From: Lachnospiraceae bacterium
Lineage (GTDB): Bacteria > Bacillota > Clostridia > Lachnospirales > Lachnospiraceae
Assembly (NCBI GenBank): GCA_021201095.1
Contig: JAJQFO010000096.1
Location: 1-64,000 of the forward strand
DNA: 64,000 nucleotides
Reading direction: 5' to 3'
Numbering within the stretch: position 1 is the stretch's first letter; every line of letters starts with the position of its first letter. Of the stretch, positions 17,135 to 25,211 are shown one piece after another. Position numbers and translations under genes: made by a program. The notes under the pieces were generated by a model that made no database searches, was not told the origin of the DNA, and saw only the letters and a program-made list of their open reading frames with translations.

Positions 17135-17998
17135 TCACTTTGCTTCATTCATTCCGCGCAGACACTTCGCAATGCTTTCCGCTGCCTCTGCGGCGGTGGC
17201 GGCATCGGTATCGACATCCCAGCCCAGGGCAGAGAGCTCATGCATAAGGTAAATCTCCTGCGGGGCGGCCAGTCCTACGGCTTCGAGCTCCTGATAATGG
17301 CGAAAGACCTTCCGCGGCTCGTCGTCGTAAAGCACCTCTCCCTTATTCATCACAATGATGCGCTCTACATAGCGGGCGACATCCTCCATACTGTGTGACA
17401 CCAGCACCACCGTGATCTTCCGCTCCCGGTGCAGGCGTGCCACCTGATCAAGGATCTCGTCCCGTCCGCGCGGGTCCAGTCCCGCGGTCGGCTCATCCAG
17501 CACCAAAACCTCCGGCTCCATCGCCAGAATCCCGGCAATCGCCGCCCGCCTTTTCTGTCCGCCGGAAAGATCAAAGGGAGACGCCTTGTAATACTCCTCC
17601 CCCAGGCCGACCATTTTCAGGGCATCCGCCGCGCGGCGCTCAATTTCCGCCTGGTCAAGCCCCAGATTTTTCGGACCAAAGCAGACATCCGTAAACACAT
17701 CGGTCTCAAAAAGCTGGTATTCCGGATACTGAAACACCAGTCCCACTTTGCCGCGGAGCTGCTTCATAGAGTAGCCTTCCGCGTAAATATTTTCTCCATT
17801 ATAATAAATCGTCCCTGAAGTCGCTTTCAGCAGACCGTTTAAATGCTGGATCAGCGTCGACTTTCCGGAGCCAGTATGCCCGATAATCCCGATAAACTGC
17901 CCGTCCGGCAGCTCCAGGTTGATATCCTTCAGGGCATGCTGCTCAAACACCGTGCCGTTGCTGTAGGTATAGTTCAAATGCTCGATCCTGATGGACAC
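17135..17998 (-). CDS. ecfA2: Energy-coupling factor transporter ATPase EcfA2
   Basis: ABC ATPase of the ECF module, 287 aa. Walker A is GHTGSGKST, the Q loop is in VFQYPEYQLFE, the signature is LSGGQKRRAAIAGIL, and Walker B is VLVLDEPTAGLDPRG. The start is GTG, nine bases after AGGAGG. It follows ecfA1 with a 157-base gap and precedes ecfT. The acidic last ~40 residues (DVDTDAATAAEAAESIAK) form a short Ala-rich helix typical of the regulatory tail. Together with EcfA1 it hydrolyses ATP to tilt the S component and release vitamins. Confidence 0.93.
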   Translation of the reverse strand: MSIRIEHLNYTYSNGTVFEQHALKDINLELPDGQFIGIIGHTGSGKSTLIQHLNGLLKATSGTIYYNGENIYAEGYSMKQLRGKVGLVFQYPEYQLFETDVFTDVCFGPKNLGLDQAEIERRAADALKMVGLGEEYYKASPFDLSGGQKRRAAIAGILAMEPEVLVLDEPTAGLDPRGRDEILDQVARLHRERKITVVLVSHSMEDVARYVERIIVMNKGEVLYDDEPRKVFRHYQELEAVGLAAPQEIYLMHELSALGWDVDTDAATAAEAAESIAKCLRGMNEAK

Positions 17999-18155
17999 GT
18001 TTTATTTCCTCCTGTACAGACACTGTCACCTGCTGCAGTCACAACATATGACAGTGCATCCTTTGAAATGTCTGCAGCCAGACTCATCCGGCGAATCATA
18101 TTCGGTCTTTTTCCCTGCATGAATACATCGATTTTCGTACTCAGCCGCATGTCTT

Positions 18156-19019
18156 TTAAGCATGTGACGCCCGGTATTCCTGCAGGGCCTCCACCAGCTC
18201 TTCGTTCGACAGAATATCCGGCCGCAGATCAAAGCCCATTTTCCGCAGATCGTGCGTCACAAGTGTCGCCTGAGGCACATCCAGCCGGTAGGATTTCAGC
18301 TCCTCCACGCGACCGAAAACCTCGTGTGGCGTCCCCTGCATGACAATTTTCCCGGCGTCCATGACGATCACCCGGTCGGCATCGATCACTTCTTCCATAT
18401 AGTGCGTGATCAGGATCACCGTCACGTGTTCCTTCTGATTCAGCTCATGGACGGTCCGGATGACTTCCTTGCGGCCATTCGGATCCAGCATCGCCGTCGG
18501 CTCGTCCAGGACAATGCACTTTGGCTTCATCGCCACGACGCCCGCGATCGCCACGCGCTGCTTCTGTCCGCCGGAAAGCTTATTCGGCGAGTGGGAACGG
18601 TACTCCCACATGCCGACCGCGCGAAGGCTGTCCTCCACACGCTGCCAGATCTCCTCCTGCGGCACACCCATATTCTCCGGTCCAAAGCCGACATCCTCAT
18701 CTACAATCGTGCCGATGATCTGGTTGTCCGGGTTCTGGAAAACCATACCCGCGCTCTGGCGAATCTCCCAGAGCTTCGACTCATCCTGCGTGTCCTTGCC
18801 GTCCACCCAAAGCGATCCCTCACTCGGCAGCAGAATCGCGTTGATATGCTTTGCCAGCGTGGATTTTCCGGAGCCATTATGCCCTAAGATCGCGATAAAA
18901 TCCCCGGCCTCCACATCCAGATCCACGCCGTCGACCGCTCTCTGCTTTGACTCCACATTGCCATTTTCATCATATTTTAAATAATCAAAAGCAAGCTTTG
19001 CAGCTTTGATAATTCCCAT
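18156..19019 (-). CDS. ecfA1: Energy-coupling factor transporter ATPase EcfA1
   Basis: First ATPase of the ECF importer, 287 aa. Walker A is GHNGSGKST, the Q loop is in VFQNPDNQIIGTIVDEDVGFG (the EcfA1-specific form), the signature is LSGGQKQRVAIAGVV and Walker B is CIVLDEPTAMLDPNG. GAGG precedes the ATG. It heads ecfA1-ecfA2-ecfT-truA. In many Firmicutes this cluster follows rplQ in the ribosomal-protein superoperon; here the upstream neighbour is an acetyltransferase gene, so the cluster has been separated from it. Confidence 0.93.
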   Translation of the reverse strand: MGIIKAAKLAFDYLKYDENGNVESKQRAVDGVDLDVEAGDFIAILGHNGSGKSTLAKHINAILLPSEGSLWVDGKDTQDESKLWEIRQSAGMVFQNPDNQIIGTIVDEDVGFGPENMGVPQEEIWQRVEDSLRAVGMWEYRSHSPNKLSGGQKQRVAIAGVVAMKPKCIVLDEPTAMLDPNGRKEVIRTVHELNQKEHVTVILITHYMEEVIDADRVIVMDAGKIVMQGTPHEVFGRVEELKSYRLDVPQATLVTHDLRKMGFDLRPDILSNEELVEALQEYRASHA

Positions 19020-19209
19020 ATTTTATCCTCGTCTTAAGTCATGTCATGTTGTAAACGCGCAACCGTGATGTGGTTGACAGTCTTTCTGTACTCAGCCGAT
19101 TATAACAACTCATAGGGTAAAATGCAAGGTGAAATATTGTTTCCGCTGTGCTAATTTCCGAAACTAATCTTATTTCAAAAACAGTCTCCGGTTTATGACA
19201 GCGCCCGTC

Positions 19210-20211
19210 TTATCCAATATCCTGCTGTTCGATAAAATGTAATTTTTTTGCCAGTGCTCTCGAGGCCTGATTATTCAGACGTATTCGCAAATAGATTTCG
19301 TCCGCGTCCAGCCGTTCATAAGCGTATTCCAATGCAGTCTGGCACATTTCTGTGCCAAATCCCTGTCTCCGATAGGCGCGATCCAGCATATACTGAAGCT
19401 CCAGAGCAGATTTTTCTGGTCGCGTCAATATCTGGCATTCCTCCGATTCTGTCACTGGAAAAGCCAACCGAAATATCCTATACGCTGCCGCTACTGTCAG
19501 CTGCCCGCTCCTCACAGAGCCTTCCTCAGCAGCTGTCAGCCGCACGCTTTCCACAGAGCCTTCTTTAGCGGCTGACAATTGCCTGCCTTCCTCACTGTCT
19601 GCCCGAGCAATCGTCGCGGCATCCCACGGAGCGAACCCGCAGCAGCCGATCAGTTTTCCTTCATGCAGCACACTCCACAGGCCATATCCCTGCAAACGGT
19701 AAGCAGTCTTTATATAGGAAGAAAGCCGTTCCTCCGAAAACATATCCGCATTCACAGACAGATTTTCCACGGCTCCGCTCTCATTTCCAATGCGTATCAT
19801 CTCCGGCAGATCCCGCTCCGCCATTTCCCGGATTTCCAGACGCTCTGTTCTGGCAATCACGGCAGGCAGCCCCTGTGCGCGCAGCATCCACTCTTCCAGA
19901 TATCTTGCGTCAATCCCTTCAAAGCCCTCCAGCACCAGGGCGGCGCCGTCAAACCATTCTATAGAATAACTGCATCCAAAGCAAACGACATCTGCCTGGG
20001 AAAACTTTGCGCATCGTTCTGGTGAATCTGTCAGCACCACTGCCTCTTTGCACCACTCACCTCGTCTCTCCCAGATTTTCTGCGTCAGGTTTTCGCAGCC
20101 CACTCCGGTTTTCTCCAGTTCCTCCCTCAAAAGAAGAACTTCTTCTTCCCACTGCGGCTGCAAATCCAAAAAGACCTTCCGCAGAATTCTGTTATCCGGG
20201 TCCTTCAACAC
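19210..20211 (-). CDS. GNAT-family N-acetyltransferase with an N-terminal extra domain
   Basis: About 333 aa. The C-terminal half is a GNAT acetyltransferase (RLEIREMAERDLPEMIRIG, GKLIGCCGFAPWD, and the acetyl-CoA region LDRAYRRQGFGTEMCQTALE). The first ~115 residues form a separate, unrecognised alpha/beta segment (VVLTDSPERCAKFSQADVVCFGCS), reminiscent of a HAD-like fold but without a full motif set. In the middle of the GNAT domain a 13-aa tandem repeat (AKEGSVESV and AEEGSVRSG units) interrupts a beta hairpin. I place the start at GTG, six bases after CGGAGG, five codons inside the track ORF. Substrate unknown. Confidence 0.75.
   Translation of the reverse strand: MLKDPDNRILRKVFLDLQPQWEEEVLLLREELEKTGVGCENLTQKIWERRGEWCKEAVVLTDSPERCAKFSQADVVCFGCSYSIEWFDGAALVLEGFEGIDARYLEEWMLRAQGLPAVIARTERLEIREMAERDLPEMIRIGNESGAVENLSVNADMFSEERLSSYIKTAYRLQGYGLWSVLHEGKLIGCCGFAPWDAATIARADSEEGRQLSAAKEGSVESVRLTAAEEGSVRSGQLTVAAAYRIFRLAFPVTESEECQILTRPEKSALELQYMLDRAYRRQGFGTEMCQTALEYAYERLDADEIYLRIRLNNQASRALAKKLHFIEQQDIG
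19494..19580 (-). repeat. 39-bp in-frame tandem repeat in the acetyltransferase gene
   Basis: CTGTCAGC recurs at 19494 and 19533, with CTGACAA at 19572, giving a period of 39 bp (13 codons) and about 2.2 copies. CACAGAGCCTTC is conserved in both units. The repeat adds surface residues to a GNAT domain that normally lacks them. Confidence 0.8.
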
Positions 20212-20360
20212 TTTTTCCCTCCGCACAATTTACGCATTACTAATTTTTCCGGTCTACGCTCCGCTTCGGCTGGTTCCTGCGTCCGGCATCCCGCAGCGAG
20301 ATGTGAATGTAGCATATAACATTTATGCCATTGTTCCCAGTATAGCAAATAAATTTGCTC

Positions 20361-20389
20361 TTGTCATCCTCCCTGCACAATGCTAAAAT
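20361..20389 (+). promoter_or_regulatory. Promoter of the cyclophilin gene
   Basis: TTGTCA and TAAAAT are separated by 17 bases on the plus strand, about 75 bases before the ATG. It fits the housekeeping sigma consensus. Confidence 0.75.
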
Positions 20390-20465
20390 AGCGAAAGCGG
20401 TAAATCAGAATCAATTCCGGGAAAAGAATAACTGCAGAAATCAAATAAGAAAGGAAACATAAACT

Positions 20466-20987
20466 ATGGCACAGAACCCAGTCGTTACCATCACCATGGA
20501 AAATGGAGACGTGATGAAGGCGGAGCTTTATCCGGACGTCGCGCCGAACACGGTAAACAATTTTATCAGTCTTGTGAAAAAGGGCTTTTATGACGGCCTG
20601 ATCTTCCACCGCGTGATCAGCGGTTTCATGATCCAGGGCGGATGCCCGCAGGGAACAGGTACTGGCGGCCCCGGCTACTCCATCAAGGGCGAATTCGCGC
20701 AAAACGGCGTTGTCAACACGCTGAAGCATGAGCCGGGCGTGCTTTCCATGGCGCGCGCGATGCATCCGAATTCCGCAGGCAGCCAGTTCTTCCTCATGCA
20801 CAAGGCCGCCCCGCATCTGGACGGCGCATACGCCGCTTTCGGAAAGGTGACGGAAGGCATGGATGTGGTCAACAAGATCGCCGAGACGCCGACCGATTAC
20901 CGCGACCGTCCGCTTACCGATCAGCGCATCGCCTCCATGACCGTGGAGACCTTCGGGGTAGAATATCCGGAGCCGGAGAAGATGTGA
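20466..20987 (+). CDS. Peptidyl-prolyl cis-trans isomerase, cyclophilin type
   Basis: Cytoplasmic protein-folding isomerase of proline peptide bonds; 173 aa with no signal peptide. Family motifs include FHRVISGFMIQGGCPQGTG (catalytic Arg and Phe), SMARAMHPNSAGSQFF, and LDGAYAAFGKV. AAAGGA precedes the ATG. It is a single plus-strand gene with its own promoter and a strong terminator, isolated among minus-strand genes. Confidence 0.95.
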   Translation: MAQNPVVTITMENGDVMKAELYPDVAPNTVNNFISLVKKGFYDGLIFHRVISGFMIQGGCPQGTGTGGPGYSIKGEFAQNGVVNTLKHEPGVLSMARAMHPNSAGSQFFLMHKAAPHLDGAYAAFGKVTEGMDVVNKIAETPTDYRDRPLTDQRIASMTVETFGVEYPEPEKM

Positions 20988-21051
20988 GAGAAACGGTAAG
21001 GATGTAAGACAGCAAGGGCGTTTTGGCTTTCCACAGGGAAACATCACAGCG

Positions 21052-21089
21052 AAAATCGGATAGGGGAAACCAGTCCCCTATCCGATTTT
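21052..21089 (+). terminator. Intrinsic terminator of the cyclophilin gene
   Basis: A perfect 15-bp stem (AAAATCGGATAGGGG paired with CCCCTATCCGATTTT) with an 8-base loop. It is symmetrical with A and T tracts on both sides, so it could act on both strands and could also end the minus-strand transcript arriving from the PrdX-type gene. Confidence 0.88.
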
Positions 21090-21241
21090 ATTCTGTTTCA
21101 TCTAATCTCAAAATCTTACCACGCTTCATCAGACCATGCTTTAATCATCCAGGTCTGCCTCGTGTACTGTGTCTCCGATTGCTTCCATTTGTGCGACAGA
21201 GTGATGAAGGCGCCGCATATTGGCCTCTGAGTAAAAAAGGA

Positions 21242-21775
21242 TCATAGATCCACAATCCTCGCAGCATGATGTACTGCCGGGAGAAATTTTTCCAGCACAT
21301 CTGCAGTGCGCAGCCGCAGGCTGGAGGTATTGACACAGGGATGGCAGCCGAAATACTCTGGCTTCGTCACATCCCGGTCAATCAGCAGCTGCACCCGGTT
21401 GTCCCTATCATTCATCAGTCCCATGATACTCACCGAGCCCGGATGGATGTCCAGAAATTCGACCATATAGGACTCGTCCGCAAAGGAGAGCCGCGGCGAC
21501 TCAATCTGCCTGGAGAGCTCTCTCGTCACAAACTTCTTTTTCCCCGGCATCAGCAGCAGATAAAACGCCGTCTTCTGGCGGTTGCACAAAAACAGGTTCT
21601 TGCAGATCTCAATCCCGAACAATTCATCGACACCCTTGCAGTCGTCGATCGTCATCGCCGCCTCATGATCTGCCCGATCATAGGGAATCTGCAGCGCGTC
21701 CAGCAGATCATAGGTCGCGATCTCCCGCCTCTGCCGTCCACTCACATCCGTCGGTCTTCCGTGATAAATTTCCAT
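21242..21775 (-). CDS. Prolyl-tRNA deacylase-like protein (PrdX/YbaK type)
   Basis: Free-standing trans-editing domain that hydrolyses mischarged tRNA, probably Ala- or Cys-tRNA(Pro); 177 aa. Features are YDRADHEAAMTIDDC, GIEICKNLFLCNRQKTAFYL, LSFADESYMVEFLDIHPGSVSIMGL and GCHPCVNTSSLRL, which match the PrdX group rather than the shorter YbaK group. The track ORF begins inside the upstream tRNA region; the ATG of MEIYHGRPTD is preceded by AAAGGAG at seven bases, so I use 21775. A GGATAGGGG hairpin lies in its leader. Confidence 0.9.
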   Translation of the reverse strand: MEIYHGRPTDVSGRQRREIATYDLLDALQIPYDRADHEAAMTIDDCKGVDELFGIEICKNLFLCNRQKTAFYLLLMPGKKKFVTRELSRQIESPRLSFADESYMVEFLDIHPGSVSIMGLMNDRDNRVQLLIDRDVTKPEYFGCHPCVNTSSLRLRTADVLEKFLPAVHHAARIVDL

Positions 21776-21808
21776 ATAAAACTCCTTTCGCGGCCGTGCT
21801 TTTGTAAT

Positions 21809-21840
21809 CGGATAGGGGAACGCCTCTTTTCCCCTATCCG
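21809..21840. repeat. GGATAGGGG hairpin in the leader of the deacylase gene
   Basis: A 10-bp stem CGGATAGGGG/CCCCTATCCG with a 12-base loop. It lies 34 bases upstream of the deacylase start on the minus strand and shares its stem with the hairpins at 7543 and 21052. Next to it is CTCCTTTCGCGGCCGTGC, which matches the flank of the 41-bp palindromic elements. Confidence 0.65.
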
Positions 21841-21897
21841 CCGCGCCGAGCCGCTTCCAGCGAAAGCTGGATGAATTCCTCACGCGGCTCGTGTGCG

Positions 21898-21935
21898 TAA
21901 AAAGAAAACAGCCCCTTTCTTTCCGAAAGGAACTG
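21898..21935 (-). terminator. Terminator of tRNA-Ala
   Basis: On the minus strand CAGTTCCTTTC pairs with GAAAGGGGCTG across a short loop and is followed by TTTTCTTTTT. It starts nine bases after the tRNA 3' end. Confidence 0.82.
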
Positions 21936-21943
21936 CGTATAAA

Positions 21944-22016
21944 TGGAGATAAGCGGAATCGAACCGCTGGCCTCTTGAATGCCATTCAAGCGCTCTCCCA
22001 GCTGAGCTATACCCCC
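21944..22016 (-). tRNA. tRNA-Ala (anticodon GGC)
   Basis: A 73-nt cloverleaf on the minus strand starting GGGGGTATAGCTCAGCTGGG. The anticodon stem CTTGA/TCAAG encloses the loop ATGGCAT, giving anticodon GGC. The T arm has GGTTCGATTCC, the discriminator base is A and CCA is not encoded. It is followed at once by an intrinsic terminator. Confidence 0.95.
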
Positions 22017-22082
22017 ATATCAGGTACTGTCTATAAAAAACAGCACCACATGATTCATACTTTATGATTCATGCTCTATGAT

Positions 22083-22273
22083 CCATGAAAACCCCAGAGT
22101 GCCGTTTCCCACCATCTGACTCCTGGCAATGCCAGGTGGGTGACCGCAGCGCCGATATCTGCCTTCCACTGCAAACGGAGGCCTGACATCAACCGGGCAA
22201 TATAGGAATCCCATTTAAAGTAAATGCAGGTTCAACACAGCAGGAGTGTCGAACACCCCAGGAATTTTTCACT
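22083..22273 (-). ncRNA. ssrS: 6S RNA (RNA polymerase regulator)
   Basis: About 190 nt on the minus strand. A terminal stem (TGAAAA with TTTTCA) closes a long rod containing segments typical of Firmicutes 6S RNA: ATTCCTGGGGTGTTCG, TGCTGTGTTGAACC and TTTAAATGGGATTCCT. It has its own promoter and lies downstream of icd on the same strand. 6S RNA mimics an open promoter and sequesters sigma-A RNA polymerase in stationary phase. The 3' end is estimated from the closing stem. Identification is from remembered sequence pattern and structure; a covariance-model search would settle it. Confidence 0.72.
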
Positions 22274-22279
22274 GACCAT

Positions 22280-22308
22280 AGTATACTCCTATCGAAGCAT
22301 TTTCGCAA
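22280..22308 (-). promoter_or_regulatory. Promoter of the 6S RNA
   Basis: On the minus strand TTGCGA and TATACT are separated by exactly 17 bases, seven or eight bases before the inferred 5' end of the RNA. Confidence 0.8.
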
Positions 22309-22456
22309 CTGGAAAATTATTTTTTTCTCTTGTTCTTTATTTCCGCGAATCAACAAGCCAGACCGCCAGAATCATAAGGAATCCACTGGCATTCTGGTTC
22401 CTCCACTGCCGCATCCTGGCACAAGCCAGGAACCTTCCTCTTGCGGCTTGTACGCA

Positions 22457-23662
22457 TCACATTGCCTCATAGGTTGCCCGCACCGCTTTTATGAAATCCT
22501 CGCTGTTTAGCACGGTCACATCCGGCAGGGAGGTAATCAGCGCCAGATCTTTGGTCATCTTTCCGCTCTCGATGGTCGCGATGACAGCCTTTTCCAGACG
22601 GTCGGAAAACTGCATCAGCTCCGGAATGTCGTCCAGCTCGCCGCGCTTGCGAAGCGCGCCGGTCCAGGCGAAGATGGTAGCCACGGAGTTGGTCGAAGTT
22701 TCCTCGCCCTTCAGGTACTTGTAGTAATGGCGCTGCACGGTGCCGTGCGCAGCCTCGTACTCGTATTTTCCATCTGGAGAAACCAGCACGGAGGTCATCA
22801 TCGCCAGAGAGCCGAACGCAGAGGAAATCATGTCGCTCATGACATCTCCGTCGTAGTTTTTGCAGGCCCAGATGAAGCCGCCCTCGGATTTCATCACACG
22901 CGCGACCGCATCGTCGATCAGGGTATAGAAATAGACAATCCCGGCTTTCTCAAACCGCTCCTTGTATTCCGCATCGTAGATCTCCTGGAAAATATCCTTG
23001 AAGGTATGATCATACTTTTTGGAAATAGTGTCTTTTGTGGCAAACCAGAGATCCTGCTTCGTATCAAGCGCATAGTTAAAGCAGCTCCGCGCGAAGCTCG
23101 CAATGGATTTGTCAATGTTATGCATGCCCTGGAGCACGCCCGGGCCTTTGAAGTCAAACACTGTCTCACGCAGTTCTTCGCCTTTCTCGCCGGTAAACAC
23201 AAGTTCTGCCTTTCCCGGACCCGGCACGTCGATCTCTACATTTTTGTAGACGTCTCCATACGCATGTCTGGCGATGGTGATCGGCTTTTTCCAGGTGCGG
23301 ACATAGGGCTCAATCCCCTTGACCGTGATTGGCGCGCGGAACACCGTTCCGTCCAGAATCGCGCGGATCGTGCCATTCGGGCTTTTCCACATTTCTTTCA
23401 GATCATACTCCGTCATACGGACAGCGTTCGGTGTGATCGTCGCGCATTTGACTGCCACGCCGTACTTTTTGTTGGCATTGGCGCTGTCGATCGTCACCTG
23501 ATCGTTCGTCGCGTTGCGGTTCGCCAGGCCGAGGTCGTAATACTCACTCTTCAGATCAATGTAGGGACAGATCAACTCGTCCTTGATAATCTTCCAGAGG
23601 ATGCGCGTCATCTCGTCGCCGTCCATCTCCACAATCGGTGTCTTCATTTTGATTTTTTCCAT
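22457..23662 (-). CDS. icd: NADP-dependent isocitrate dehydrogenase, eukaryote-like type
   Basis: Oxidative decarboxylation of isocitrate to 2-oxoglutarate in the cytoplasm; 401 aa. The N-terminus ([21 protein letters not shown]), [15 protein letters not shown], the substrate loop [19 protein letters not shown] and the [24 protein letters not shown] region place it in the eukaryote-like IDH subfamily. AAGGAGG lies six bases before the ATG of MEKIKMKTP; the track ORF starts fifteen codons earlier. It is monocistronic with its own promoter, and supplies 2-oxoglutarate for glutamate synthesis and NADPH. Confidence 0.95.
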   Translation of the reverse strand: MEKIKMKTPIVEMDGDEMTRILWKIIKDELICPYIDLKSEYYDLGLANRNATNDQVTIDSANANKKYGVAVKCATITPNAVRMTEYDLKEMWKSPNGTIRAILDGTVFRAPITVKGIEPYVRTWKKPITIARHAYGDVYKNVEIDVPGPGKAELVFTGEKGEELRETVFDFKGPGVLQGMHNIDKSIASFARSCFNYALDTKQDLWFATKDTISKKYDHTFKDIFQEIYDAEYKERFEKAGIVYFYTLIDDAVARVMKSEGGFIWACKNYDGDVMSDMISSAFGSLAMMTSVLVSPDGKYEYEAAHGTVQRHYYKYLKGEETSTNSVATIFAWTGALRKRGELDDIPELMQFSDRLEKAVIATIESGKMTKDLALITSLPDVTVLNSEDFIKAVRATYEAM

Positions 23663-23749
23663 AATAGTCCTCCTTGGGTATGCCGCCTCGCACACGGGTA
23701 TGTACAAAGATTAAGGCGATGCACGAAAACAATCGCGATACTGCATCGA

Positions 23750-23778
23750 ATTATAGTTGATTCAGACCGGTTGCGCAA
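23750..23778 (-). promoter_or_regulatory. Promoter of icd
   Basis: On the minus strand TTGCGC and a perfect TATAAT are separated by 17 bases, giving a leader of roughly 80 bases before the icd start. Confidence 0.8.
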
Positions 23779-23974
23779 GTCCTGGTCGCGCAATTATCAG
23801 AAATTCAAAATTTTTTTGCTGCAAATCATATCCGGGAAAATAATTTTTCAGGATTTCCCGCATTCCTCAACCCGTGATCAACGTTGTCCTTCTAAGGTAT
23901 CGCTTGCTATATCGCAATAACCGCGCAAAGCATGAAGAGAATTCATGATGATTTTCACAGCCAGTCCAGTCATA

Positions 23975-24631
23975 CTATGCAATTGGTTTATATTTCCTCC
24001 GCTTTCGCTTCCGCCGTTTTTTCTGTCCATGCTGCTGCCGGTATTCGTTGATGGTATCGAGAATCGTATTGTAGTCGCGCTCAAACAGCTCGTCACAAAT
24101 CTGTGGCGCAAGGGTTTCCTCCGGCACGGTCAGCAGGATTTTATCAATAACAAACTCCTTGCTCTTCCCGGCATATTTCGGCATGGCGTTGAGCTGCTGG
24201 ATATGCACCAGCTCCGGCCGCCACAAAAGACTCAGCTTCTGCTTCCGGTGCATGTTCGGATTGTCCGCGGCGGCACGGAGCATGTAAAAATCCGGCCGTC
24301 CGTTTTCCAGTTCCACTGTAATAATACCCCAGTGCTCCGGCACATGCTCCTCGATGTGCTGCGCATGACTGGTACCGGCGACTATATAATTCTGGTCAAA
24401 GTATTTATCATAATCCTCCACCTGCGTCCGCAGCCGCGCGTACGTATCGGCATCGCTTTTAATCTCAACGCCGACCACCGACTCCGGTCGGACCATCACC
24501 ACGTCCGCACGGGAACCACCCATGCGTTTTTCCTCGAAAATGCGGATTTTCCCGAAATATTCCTCCAGAAAATCAAAGAGAGGCTCGCGGATGTCCTTGT
24601 CATGTAAAATATCGTTCGATGATGCACTCAT
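23975..24631 (-). CDS. sce7726-type protein with a PD-(D/E)XK-like core
   Basis: 218 aa. The N-terminal half has DIREPLFDFLEEYF, then the nuclease-like pattern RADVVMV followed by GVEIKSDADTYARLRTQVEDY, which fits the Asp...Glu-x-Lys of PD-(D/E)XK enzymes and matches my memory of the sce7726 family. The C-terminus is a highly basic tail (KKRRKRKRRKYK), suggesting nucleic acid binding. It is a lone gene after icd; its promoter was not found. Family members are scattered among mobile and defence-associated genes, but no function is established. Confidence 0.65.
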   Translation of the reverse strand: MSASSNDILHDKDIREPLFDFLEEYFGKIRIFEEKRMGGSRADVVMVRPESVVGVEIKSDADTYARLRTQVEDYDKYFDQNYIVAGTSHAQHIEEHVPEHWGIITVELENGRPDFYMLRAAADNPNMHRKQKLSLLWRPELVHIQQLNAMPKYAGKSKEFVIDKILLTVPEETLAPQICDELFERDYNTILDTINEYRQQHGQKKRRKRKRRKYKPIA

Positions 24632-24752
24632 GCTTTTTATCCCTGCCGTTTTTATTCATTCGCAGCTGCGAAGTTACGAAACAGCTACGTTCCTTCCGAC
24701 CAGAAGAAGTCCTCTGATAGTCGTTTAATTCCCCGGTATTGTGCGGTATAGT

Positions 24753-25025
24753 TCACCGCACCCAAAATCCTTTCTCATTCTCAACAACCGGCATTTTATC
24801 CGTATCCATCCATTCAATGCGAATATAGGGATCGGAATTCAGCTGCTCCAGCATCCGATGAATGCTTTCTTCGTAGCCTTGCACTTCAACACTCACACTC
24901 CCGTCCCACTCGTTTTTCACCCATCCGGTCAGGCCCAGGGCATTTGCCGCCCATTTGGCCTTGTAGCGAAAGCCGACGCCCTGCACGCGTCCATGGAAGC
25001 GAATCTTTTCTCTGATTTTGGACAT
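24753..25025 (-). CDS. acyP: Acylphosphatase
   Basis: Small (90 aa) cytoplasmic enzyme that hydrolyses carboxyl-phosphate bonds such as 1,3-bisphosphoglycerate or acetyl phosphate. The signature RFHGRVQGVGFRYKAKWAA holds the catalytic Arg, and GWVKNEWDGSVSVEVQG holds the catalytic Asn. The ribosome site (AAGGGG) is distant. It stands alone between the sce7726-type gene and tex. Confidence 0.93.
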   Translation of the reverse strand: MSKIREKIRFHGRVQGVGFRYKAKWAANALGLTGWVKNEWDGSVSVEVQGYEESIHRMLEQLNSDPYIRIEWMDTDKMPVVENEKGFWVR

Positions 25026-25211
25026 TGTATTTCATTCATCCCCTTCTCCGTGCCGGGCAGTCTTTATCCGCATCTCCAATCATTCTTTCACCGAAACTGC
25101 AAAGCGGATATCCATACAGATTATCTAAAATTTTCTATAAAATGCTGACTGACATTTTCTGCTGCTGAACATGATTCAGCTGCCCGAAACCACATGAATC
25201 GAAGGATTTTT

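Noticed and set aside
20364-21047. 227-aa minus-strand ORF opposite the cyclophilin gene
   Set aside because: It is a complete antisense shadow of a well-supported gene.
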